Assembly (NCBI GenBank): GCA_042219835.1 | Contig: JBHJMN010000003.1 | Location: 1-64,000, forward strand | Source: Paenibacillus_G elgii_A | GTDB lineage: Bacteria > Bacillota > Bacilli > Paenibacillales > NBRC-103111 | DNA: 64,000 bases | Reading direction: 5' to 3' | Part shown: piece by piece, positions 15,917-22,760 of the stretch | Layout of the letters: the number at the start of each line of letters is the position of its first letter | Numbering within the stretch: the stretch's first letter is position 1 | Position numbers and translations under genes: made by a program | Notes under the pieces: model-generated | What the model was told of the DNA's origin: nothing | What the model saw: only the letters and a program-made list of their open reading frames with translations | Database searches by the model: none

Positions 15917-15957
15917 GCCCCGGAGATGCTCCCGGGGAGAGGGGCCTTTTTCGTTTT
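15917..15957 (+). terminator. Riboswitch-linked terminator
   Basis: GC-rich stem (CCCCGGGAG-type pairing between CCCCGGAG and CTCCCGGGG, enclosed by GCCCC/GGGGC) followed by TTTTTCGTTTTC. It lies between the B12 aptamer and btuF and would be the expression platform. Confidence 0.75.
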
Positions 15958-16001
15958 CGGCGGAAACAAAATATACCATATGCTCGGAGGAGATAAAGAA
16001 G

Positions 16002-17027
16002 ATGAAAGCTAAACTTACCACCAAGAGTTTGCGTAAAACATGGTTAGCTGCGATCTTGAGCTTGGCGCTGGCCGCATCGCTGGCCGGCTGCGGAAGCGCG
16101 GTGAAGACGCCGGGGCAGGGAGAGCTTGCCAATCCGCCGAAGGCCGACGGCACGAAGCAGGATGGAGCGGCATCGGCCGCCAAGCGAACGTCGTATCCTT
16201 TGAAGGTGAAGGATGCTACGGGCAAGGAGTTCGTGTTTGAGAAGGCACCGGAGCGAATCGCGTCCACCTCGCCGAGCGAAACGGAAGCGCTCTTTGCTCT
16301 GGGTCTCGGGGATAAGGTGGTCGGCGTATCGGACTTCTGCGATTATCCTGCGGAGGTGAAGTCGAAGCCGAAAATGGGCAGCATTGTCAAGCCGAACGAA
16401 GAAGCGCTGATCGGGGCCAATGCGGATCTGGTTATGACCGGGGTGTCGATGAAGCCGCAGGTGGTCGACAAGCTGCGCGAGCTAAAAATCAACATGTTCA
16501 AGGTTGAACCGAAAACGATGGACGACGTGATGAACAATCTGCTGACGATGGGGCAAATCTTCGACCGTCAGGAGCAAGCGCAAAAGCTCGTGGATTCGAT
16601 GAAAGCCGACCGTCAGAAGGTCGTCGATGCCGTGAAGGATTTGAAGCCGGAGCAGAAGAAAAAGGTGTTCATCGAATTTTCCCCGGGGTGGACGGTCGGC
16701 AAAGGCGAATTTATCGACGAATTGATTACGCTGTCCGGCGGGATCAATGTAGCCGGCAGTGAGAAAGGCTATGTTCAAATCAGCGAAGAGAAAGTCATCG
16801 CGGATAATCCGCAGGTGATCATTTACCCCAATGGCATTATTGACGACAAGTCGAAAAAGCCGATGGACCAGCTGATCCGCGAACGCAGCGGCTGGGACAA
16901 AATTGAAGCGGTCCGGTCGGGCAAGCTGGTTGGTGTCGATAAAGATTTGATCAGCCGTCCGGGACCGCGCATTACGGCCGGACTCGTAGAGATTGCCAAG
17001 GGGATTTATCCGGATCTGGTGAAATAA
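16002..17027 (+). CDS. btuF: ABC transporter B12-binding lipoprotein (BtuF-like)
   Basis: 341 residues. A signal peptide with lipobox LAGC (lipid Cys30), a low-complexity linker to about 65, then a class III periplasmic-binding fold: VFEKAPERIASTSPSETEAL, LGLGDKVVGVSDFCDYP, and a C-terminal region with GGINVAG and the R-x-G-x-D-K-I-E-A-V pattern. The family binds corrinoids or ferric siderophores; the riboswitch and following cob genes make B12/cobinamide the likely ligand. ATG 16002 has GGAGGAG upstream; the longer frame runs through the riboswitch and terminator. The permease begins 1 bp after the stop. Confidence 0.9.
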   Translation: MKAKLTTKSLRKTWLAAILSLALAASLAGCGSAVKTPGQGELANPPKADGTKQDGAASAAKRTSYPLKVKDATGKEFVFEKAPERIASTSPSETEALFALGLGDKVVGVSDFCDYPAEVKSKPKMGSIVKPNEEALIGANADLVMTGVSMKPQVVDKLRELKINMFKVEPKTMDDVMNNLLTMGQIFDRQEQAQKLVDSMKADRQKVVDAVKDLKPEQKKKVFIEFSPGWTVGKGEFIDELITLSGGINVAGSEKGYVQISEEKVIADNPQVIIYPNGIIDDKSKKPMDQLIRERSGWDKIEAVRSGKLVGVDKDLISRPGPRITAGLVEIAKGIYPDLVK

Positions 17028-17028
17028 A

Positions 17029-18069
17029 ATGAAGCGCAAGCTGTGGATATGGGGCGGAGGGGCTGTCGTCCTGCTTCTGCTGTCTGCGACGGCTGCCCTG
17101 TCCGTCGGTTCGGTTAACGTGCCGTTTGGGCATGTATGGGGTATCCTCCTACACCAGTTACCATGGTCCGGCGAGCGCATCCCCGAGACTTGGAGCGTGG
17201 CGTCGGAGCAAATTATATGGAAGGTTCGGCTGCCCAGGGTGGCGCTCGGACTGCTGGTCGGCGCTGCGCTGGGGCTGGCGGGCGCGGCATTTCAGGGCGT
17301 GCTGCGCAATCCGCTTGCCGATCCGTACACGCTCGGCGTCTCGTCGGGGGCATCCGTGGGGGCATCCTTCCTGATTTTGTTCGGGCTGCAGTTTTCGCTG
17401 CTCGGGGAATGGAGCGTGCCAGTTGTCGCGTTTGCGACCGGGATGCTTGCGCTGAGCGCGGTGCTGCTGCTGGCCCGGACGGAAGGTAAGCTGCGGATAG
17501 AAACGGTCATTTTGTCCGGCGTCGTGATGCAGGCGTTTCTCGGCTCGTTCGTTTCGCTGATGGTCTCGATGTCCAAGCAGGTCATTAACGAAATCGTATT
17601 TTGGATGATGGGCAGCCTGGCGCTGCGCGGATGGACTTATTCGCTTGTACTGCTTCCTTATCTGTCCGTCGGAGCGGCGATATTGCTCGGATTCGGGCGG
17701 GCCATGAATCTGTTTGCTCTCGGCGAGCGGCAGGCGGCCCACTTGGGCGTTCATGTGGAACGGACGAAGCTTGTCGTCTTGATCGCTTCCACTTTGATTA
17801 CGGCCGCTGCGGTATCCGTGTCCGGCGTCATCGCTTTTGTCGGCTTGCTCGTGCCGCATCTGCTGCGTTTGCTGGTCGGCCCGGACTACCGTCTGCTGCT
17901 ACCGCTGTCACTCATCGGAGGCGCGATCTATGTCGTGTTGGCGGATACGCTTGCGCGAACGCTGCTCAGCCCGACGGAAATTCCGCTCGGCGTCGTCACG
18001 GCTTTTATGGGGGCGCCCTTCTTCGCTTATTTGCTGCGGCGGCGGAAGCGGGCGATTCGGGAAGGGTAA
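17029..18069 (+). CDS. btuC: ABC transporter permease, FecCD/BtuC family
   Basis: 346 residues with about ten membrane segments. Family landmarks are RLPRVALGLLVGAALGLAGA followed by FQGVLRNPLADP, LGVSSGASVGA, and SGVIAFVGLLVPHLLRLLVG near the C-terminus (the loop contacting the ATPase). Works with BtuF and BtuD to import cobalamin or its precursors through the membrane. It starts one base after btuF and is followed by the ATPase gene. Confidence 0.93.
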   Translation: MKRKLWIWGGGAVVLLLLSATAALSVGSVNVPFGHVWGILLHQLPWSGERIPETWSVASEQIIWKVRLPRVALGLLVGAALGLAGAAFQGVLRNPLADPYTLGVSSGASVGASFLILFGLQFSLLGEWSVPVVAFATGMLALSAVLLLARTEGKLRIETVILSGVVMQAFLGSFVSLMVSMSKQVINEIVFWMMGSLALRGWTYSLVLLPYLSVGAAILLGFGRAMNLFALGERQAAHLGVHVERTKLVVLIASTLITAAAVSVSGVIAFVGLLVPHLLRLLVGPDYRLLLPLSLIGGAIYVVLADTLARTLLSPTEIPLGVVTAFMGAPFFAYLLRRRKRAIREG

Positions 18070-18249
18070 AGCCGGAGCCGCTGCGTCTGAAGTCGGGGTC
18101 AACCGAACGGGCACGGAGGACGGAGGGAAATGTTTCGATGGAAGCGGGGCATCGTTCAAGATAGCTGCTGCGGACAACGACCGGAGGAAGTCCGTTCATA
18201 CGGCGCTCCTCATGTATTGGACTTCAGGAAAAAGGGGGGAGCGAAACGG

Positions 18250-19032
18250 GTGATACGGGTGGAAGTGGTGCAGGCGGTCAAAGCGTTCGGCGGCAGGCCG
18301 GTGCTTCGACAGATCGGCTTCTCGGTAGAGCCGGGCGAATGGTTCGGCATTCTCGGCCCGAACGGCAGCGGAAAGTCGACGCTGCTGCATATGATATCCG
18401 GCGCCGAGCGTGCCGACGCCGGAACGGTAAGGCTGGACGGCCGTCCGGTGGAAGCCGTCTCCCGCAAAGAGCTGGCCCGGCAGCTCGCCGTGCTGCATCA
18501 GGATGCGCTGCCCCCGCTCGGGTTCACGGTGCGCGAAATCGTCGAAATGGGCCGTTACCCGTACCAAAACTGGTTGGGGGACGAGCCGGGAGATTCCGCA
18601 GCTTTAATCGAGCGAATTCTCGATTGGCTGAAGCTCAGGCCCTTGGAGGAGCGTACGGTCGACGGGCTGAGCGGCGGCGAGCGGCAGCGGGTGGCGCTGG
18701 GCAAAGCGATGGCGCAGGAGCCGAAGCTGCTGCTGCTGGACGAACCGACGACCTTTCTGGATATCGGATACCAGGTGGACCTGATGGACAAGGTCCGTCA
18801 ATGGCAGCAGGAATGCGGGATGACCGTCATTTCGGTGCTGCACGATTTGAACTTGGCCGCGCAGTATTGCGATCGGCTTATGCTGCTTTATAACGGCGAA
18901 GTAGCCGGAATCGGCACGCCGGAGGAAGTGCTGCGCGCCGATCTTTTGGAGAACGTATACGGCACGCGTCCGTACGTGCTTCGGCACCCGGACAGCGGAG
19001 TGCCGCAAATTTTGCTCGGAAAAGGGGAATGA
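18250..19032 (+). CDS. btuD: ABC transporter ATP-binding protein (BtuD-like)
   Basis: 260 residues from GTG 18250, which follows AAGGGGGGA at 9-nt spacing; an earlier ATG (18130) adds about 40 residues without ABC homology. Walker A GPNGSGKS near 36-43, the Q-loop (VLHQD), signature LSGGERQRVALG, Walker B LLLLDEPTTFLD and switch His in VLHDLNLAAQYCDR are all present. It powers corrinoid import with BtuC/BtuF. Its end overlaps the cobT start (ATGA). Confidence 0.92.
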   Translation: MIRVEVVQAVKAFGGRPVLRQIGFSVEPGEWFGILGPNGSGKSTLLHMISGAERADAGTVRLDGRPVEAVSRKELARQLAVLHQDALPPLGFTVREIVEMGRYPYQNWLGDEPGDSAALIERILDWLKLRPLEERTVDGLSGGERQRVALGKAMAQEPKLLLLDEPTTFLDIGYQVDLMDKVRQWQQECGMTVISVLHDLNLAAQYCDRLMLLYNGEVAGIGTPEEVLRADLLENVYGTRPYVLRHPDSGVPQILLGKGE

Positions 19033-20111
19033 CCGTGTCGGACCAAAGCCGGTTACAACAAGTGCTGTCAGACATTCGGCCGCTTGATGCGGGGATCATG
19101 GAAGTGGCGGCCCGCAGACTGGACCAATTGACCAAGCCGCCCGGCAGCCTCGGTCGGCTGGAGGAAATCGGGAAGCAGCTCGCAGGCATTCGCGGCGAGG
19201 TGATGCCGGAGCTGACGCGAAAAGCCGTCGTCGTGATGGCGGGAGATCATGGCGTGTGCGAGGAAGGGGTTAGCGCCTTTCCGGCCGAGGTGACGCCGCA
19301 GATGGTGCTCAACTTCCTGAGCGGCGGGGCGGCCGTCAATGTGCTCTCAAGGCAGGCCGGGGCGGATGTCGTCTGCGTGGACATCGGCGTCAACGCCGGG
19401 CTGTCGCATCCGCTGTTGCGTTCGCGCAAGATTCGCATGGGCACGGCCAACATGGCGAAAGGACCGGCGATGACGCGAGCGGAAGCGGAAGCCGCGATCA
19501 TGGTCGGCGTGGAAATAGCCCAAGAGCTGGCGGGCGAAGGCTATCGGCTGCTCGCTACCGGCGAGATGGGCATCGGGAATACGACGGCCAGCTCGGCGCT
19601 GTTGGCCGTGCTTGGAGCGACCGACCCTGCCGCTGCAGCCGGACGTGGAACCGGAATCGACGACGAGCGGCTGCTGCACAAGCAGGCGGTCATTCGCCGG
19701 GCGATTGAAACGAATCGGCCGGACGCTTCCGATCCGCTGGATGCGCTCGCCAAAGTAGGCGGCCTTGAGATCGCCGGATTGGTCGGCCTTATTCTCGGTG
19801 CGGCGCAGAGCCGCATCCCCGTCGTCATCGACGGCTTCATCTCGTCGGCCGCGGCGTTGGTTGCGGCGAGACTGGCGCCGCTCAGCGCATCGTATATGAT
19901 CGCGTCGCATCTTTCGCAGGAGCAGGGCCATGAGCGCCTGCTCACGGAGATTGGCTTGACGCCGATGCTTCGCATGGATATGCGGCTGGGCGAAGGCACC
20001 GGCGCGGTGCTGGCTTTCCCGATGATCGAAGCGGCGGTCCGCATTATGAAGGAGATGGCGACCTTCGCAGATGCCGGAATTTCGGGCGCATCGGAACGGG
20101 CAGGCGTATGA
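19029..20111 (+). CDS. cobT: Nicotinate-nucleotide:dimethylbenzimidazole phosphoribosyltransferase CobT
   Basis: 360 residues. It makes alpha-ribazole phosphate, the activated lower ligand of B12, from a benzimidazole and nicotinate mononucleotide. Family sequence is continuous: LDQLTKPPGSLGRLEEIG, MAGDHGVCEEGVSAFPAEVT, GEMGIGNTTASSA, SHLSQEQGH, and LGEGTGAVLAFPMIEAA near residue 320, which holds the catalytic glutamate. It overlaps btuD by 4 bp and cobU's longer frame by 4 bp, so the operon is tightly coupled. Confidence 0.95.
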   Translation: MTVSDQSRLQQVLSDIRPLDAGIMEVAARRLDQLTKPPGSLGRLEEIGKQLAGIRGEVMPELTRKAVVVMAGDHGVCEEGVSAFPAEVTPQMVLNFLSGGAAVNVLSRQAGADVVCVDIGVNAGLSHPLLRSRKIRMGTANMAKGPAMTRAEAEAAIMVGVEIAQELAGEGYRLLATGEMGIGNTTASSALLAVLGATDPAAAAGRGTGIDDERLLHKQAVIRRAIETNRPDASDPLDALAKVGGLEIAGLVGLILGAAQSRIPVVIDGFISSAAALVAARLAPLSASYMIASHLSQEQGHERLLTEIGLTPMLRMDMRLGEGTGAVLAFPMIEAAVRIMKEMATFADAGISGASERAGV

Positions 20112-20140
20112 ATGCCGGTCAACGGGAAGGAAACGCGCCG

Positions 20141-20686
20141 ATGAAAGTGCTTGTCACCGGAGGGGCGCGCAGCGGCAAAAGCGGGTTCGCCGAGAAGTAT
20201 GCGGCGGTGCTGGGCCATGAGGGCTTATACGTCGCCACCGCGCAAGCGTATGACGACGAGATGCGGCGGCGCATCGACCTGCACCGCCAATCGCGCAGCG
20301 AGCGCGGCTTCCGCTGGACGACGGCCGAGGAGCCCTTCGCCTTGGCGGAGCTGCTCGAACGTTCGGCCGCGCCGGTCGTGCTCGTCGACTGCCTGACGCT
20401 CTGGCTGTCGAACTGGCTGCTGCGGCTGGAACAAGAGCCGGATGCGGAAGCGCAGCTTGAAGCGAAGATCGACAGCCTCGCCTCCGTCTTCGCGACGGTG
20501 AAGCAACCGACTGTTCTCGTGACGAACGAAGTCGGAGCCGGGCTAGTGCCGGAATACAAGCTTGGCCGCCTGTTCCGCGATTTATCCGGCCGGATGAACC
20601 AGCGTCTTGCCCGCGAAGCCGATCAGGTATTCCTTGTCGCCTCCGGCATTCCTCTTGAACTCAAGAGCATGGCTTTTAAGCTGTAG
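20141..20686 (+). CDS. cobU: Adenosylcobinamide kinase / GTP:cobinamide-phosphate guanylyltransferase CobU
   Basis: 181 residues, typical for CobU. The P-loop GGARSGKS is at residues 7-14. The guanylylated histidine region (LHRQSRSERGFRW, His48) and VLVDCLTLWLSN follow; the C-terminus has TNEVGAGLVP and GRMNQRLA. It phosphorylates adenosylcobinamide and transfers GMP to it in nucleotide-loop assembly. Start 20141 has AAGGAAACG; an upstream ATG at 20108 overlaps cobT's stop (ATGA) and could be used, adding 11 residues. Confidence 0.93.
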   Translation: MKVLVTGGARSGKSGFAEKYAAVLGHEGLYVATAQAYDDEMRRRIDLHRQSRSERGFRWTTAEEPFALAELLERSAAPVVLVDCLTLWLSNWLLRLEQEPDAEAQLEAKIDSLASVFATVKQPTVLVTNEVGAGLVPEYKLGRLFRDLSGRMNQRLAREADQVFLVASGIPLELKSMAFKL

Positions 20687-20744
20687 GGTTTTGGGTTTAG
20701 GTTTTCGGTTTAGCTTTTGTTTTTTTGGGGCGAGCGGGTGTGTT
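20687..20744 (+). other. G/T-rich low-complexity spacer
   Basis: A strand-asymmetric run of repeated GGTTTT/GGTTTA words just after cobU (20688-20730). No gene or terminator hairpin is visible in it. Confidence 0.5.
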
Positions 20745-20789
20745 TTCTTGGGAGCGACTTTTGACGAAGTCAACGGAGCGAACCAAGAA
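20745..20789. repeat. Hairpin repeat, copy 1
   Basis: Core GAGCGACTTTTGACGAAGTC followed by AACGGAGCGAAC, shared with copy 2 about 140 bp on. Outer arms TTCTTGG (20745-20751) and CCAAGAA (20783-20789) pair; an inner TTGAC/GTCAA hairpin lies in the loop. Confidence 0.75.
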
Positions 20790-20870
20790 TCGTGCCCGGC
20801 TCCACGCCCGCTGCCGGCAGCGCATTTAAGCGCCCCGCAAGGCGGCGCGTCAAGCTTTTAGTCTTTTATA

Positions 20871-20877
20871 GGGAGGA
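20871..20877 (+). promoter_or_regulatory. Displaced Shine-Dalgarno of cbiB
   Basis: GGGAGGA at 20871-20877 is the only good ribosome-binding sequence upstream of the cbiB ATG (20948), 70 nt away. The repeat hairpin between them (20878-20938), once folded, would leave only 9 unpaired nucleotides between this site and the ATG. Confidence 0.5.
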
Positions 20878-20938
20878 GGTGTAACTCTTTGAGAGCGACT
20901 TTTGACGAAGTCAAGCGGAGCGAACAAAGAGTTACACC
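20878..20938. repeat. Hairpin repeat, copy 2, between SD and start of cbiB
   Basis: Perfect 14-bp arms GGTGTAACTCTTTG (20878-20891) and CAAAGAGTTACACC (20925-20938) enclose the same core as copy 1 (GAGCGACTTTTGACGAAGTC...GGAGCGAAC). The arm sequence differs from copy 1 but pairing is kept, so the structure is conserved rather than the sequence. Confidence 0.8.
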
Positions 20939-20947
20939 CACCAAAGT

Positions 20948-21928
20948 ATGAGTGAAACGCTAATCATGGTGCTGGCCGCCATCGTTATCGATTGGGTGCT
21001 CGGCGACCCGGCCTGGCGCTGGCTGACGCATCCCGTGATCTGGATCGGGCGGTGGATTTCCGCCGTGGAAAGGCGGCTGTGGCCGGATGGGGCACAGTCG
21101 GCCGGCGTTCACGGCAAGTGGGCCGTACGCTGGCGTGGCATTGTGCTTACTGCGTCGACGTTAGGCCTGGCGTTCGGCGCGACGTATTTGATCGTCTGGG
21201 CCGCGTCGCAGGTGCACCCGTGGCTCGGCTACGCGGTAAACACATGGTTTATTTCGACCACGATCGCCATCAAAGGACTGAAGGATGCGGCAATGGCGGT
21301 TTACCGTCCTTTGGTCGAAGGGCGTCTGGATGAAGCGCGTAAATATGTCGGCTATATCGTCGGACGGGATACGACGCGGCTGGACGAGCCGGAGATTACG
21401 CGGGCGACCGTAGAGACGGTGGCCGAAAATATCGTGGACGGCGTCGTGTCGCCGATCTTCTTTGCTTTGCTCGGCGGAGCTCCGGTGGCGATGCTGTACC
21501 GCGCGGCGAATACGCTGGATTCGATGGTTGGATACAAAAATGACAAGTACCTGCACTTCGGCTGGGCCTCGGCCCGGTTCGACGATGTGCTCAACTGGAT
21601 TCCGGCGCGACTGACCGGAGGGATGCTCGTCTTGGTTGCGTTTGCAAGTCCCGGCCTGGCTGCCGTTCGCGGGGCAAAAGCTATCCTGAAGTTTGCCCGG
21701 CTGCATCCGAGCCCGAACAGCGGCATTCCGGAGTCGGCCGTGGCCGGTGCGCTCGGCATCGAGCTCGGGGGCGTGAACGTCTATCACGGCCGGACAAGCG
21801 AGCGGGCCCGGATGGGCTGGCCGCTGCGGGAGCGCACGCGGGAAGATATTAAGCGGACCGTGCGCATGCTGTACGGCGTCAGTTACATCATTGCGGGGGG
21901 ATTGCTGTGCGCGCTTTTATTCGTTTGA
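20948..21928 (+). CDS. cbiB: Adenosylcobinamide-phosphate synthase CbiB
   Basis: 326 residues, a membrane protein with about five hydrophobic segments. Family patches: AAIVIDWVLGDP, HPVIWIGRWI, GRDTTRLDEPEITRATVETV followed by AENIVDGVVSP, and RAANTLDSMVGYKND. CbiB joins (R)-1-amino-2-propanol O-phosphate to cobyric acid, the step fed by CobD and CobQ encoded two genes downstream. Its start is unusual: the only good ribosome site lies 70 nt upstream, beyond a stable repeat hairpin. It overlaps cobS by 22 bp. Confidence 0.94.
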   Translation: MSETLIMVLAAIVIDWVLGDPAWRWLTHPVIWIGRWISAVERRLWPDGAQSAGVHGKWAVRWRGIVLTASTLGLAFGATYLIVWAASQVHPWLGYAVNTWFISTTIAIKGLKDAAMAVYRPLVEGRLDEARKYVGYIVGRDTTRLDEPEITRATVETVAENIVDGVVSPIFFALLGGAPVAMLYRAANTLDSMVGYKNDKYLHFGWASARFDDVLNWIPARLTGGMLVLVAFASPGLAAVRGAKAILKFARLHPSPNSGIPESAVAGALGIELGGVNVYHGRTSERARMGWPLRERTREDIKRTVRMLYGVSYIIAGGLLCALLFV

Positions 21929-22749
21929 TCCGGCTTTGGGGCGGAGCCTGCGCGGCTGCGTTTCAATTTTTAAGCCGATTGCCCGTGCCGGTGAAGCTGG
22001 ACTATAACGACGCTTTGTTTCGGCGGAGCGTCGTTTTTTATCCGCTCGTCGGTCTGGTGCTGGGGCTGATCACAGCGGCAGCCGGTCTGCTGCTAACCAG
22101 CGTGCTGCCTCCGCTGCCGGCAGCCGCTCTGCTGCTTGGGCTATGGGTGCTGCTCACCGGGGCGCTGCATCTCGACGGGCTGATGGATACGGCCGACGGC
22201 ATCTTGAGCCACCGTTCGCGGGAGAGAATGCTGGAAATCATGAAGGACAGCCGGGTTGGCGCAATGGGCGTCATCGCCGCCGTGTTGGTGCTGCTGCTGA
22301 AATGGTCGCTGCTGACGGAGCTGCTGCCTGCTGCGGTAGCTGGCAGCCAGGGGAATCAGTGGCTCCTCTTGGTGCTGGTTCCGCTGTGGAGCCGCTGGTA
22401 CATGGTCGTAGCGATAGCCCACTGGCCGTATGCGCGGCAGGCGGGGAGCGGAATGGGCGGCTTTTTTCGCGGTGTCGGAGCCGGGCATGCCGTGGGCTCG
22501 GGACTGGTGGCGCTGCTGCTGTCCTTATGCGTCGTCGCGGCGGGTAAGGCATTCGGAGGGCTTTCGCTGCCGTTTTGGCATATGGTAGGAATCGTCGTCA
22601 TTTTGTTCGCCGTAACGATAGGATCAGGGGTTCTGATGAGCGTTTCGATTCACCGGAAATTGGGCGGGCTGACGGGTGATACGTACGGCGCGATGAATGA
22701 ATTTCTTGAGGCGGCGCTGCTGCTCGTGCTTGTGTTGATTAAGGGATAG
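21907..22749 (+). CDS. cobS: Adenosylcobinamide-GDP ribazoletransferase (cobalamin synthase) CobS
   Basis: 280 residues, GTG start with GGGGGG upstream inside the end of cbiB. Hydrophobic throughout, with the family sequence FQFLSRLPVPV at the N-terminus and the active-site region LTGALHLDGLMDTADGI followed by LSHRSRERMLEIMKDSRVG (Asp-rich metal-binding motif DGxxDxxDG). It joins alpha-ribazole to adenosylcobinamide-GDP in the membrane, the final assembly step. Translational coupling to cbiB is likely. Confidence 0.94.
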   Translation: MRAFIRLIRLWGGACAAAFQFLSRLPVPVKLDYNDALFRRSVVFYPLVGLVLGLITAAAGLLLTSVLPPLPAAALLLGLWVLLTGALHLDGLMDTADGILSHRSRERMLEIMKDSRVGAMGVIAAVLVLLLKWSLLTELLPAAVAGSQGNQWLLLVLVPLWSRWYMVVAIAHWPYARQAGSGMGGFFRGVGAGHAVGSGLVALLLSLCVVAAGKAFGGLSLPFWHMVGIVVILFAVTIGSGVLMSVSIHRKLGGLTGDTYGAMNEFLEAALLLVLVLIKG

Positions 22750-22760
22750 GAGAGGTTGCA

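Noticed and set aside
15744..16001. Upstream extension of btuF through the riboswitch
   Set aside because: The frame runs across the aptamer and terminator; the real start with signal peptide is at 16002.
18130..18249. Earlier ATG start for btuD
   Set aside because: The extra 40 residues lack ABC homology and the GTG at 18250 has a better ribosome site.
20688..20730. Telomere-like GGTTT repeats after cobU
   Set aside because: Low complexity of about 40 bp in a circular-type chromosome context; no further structure seen.
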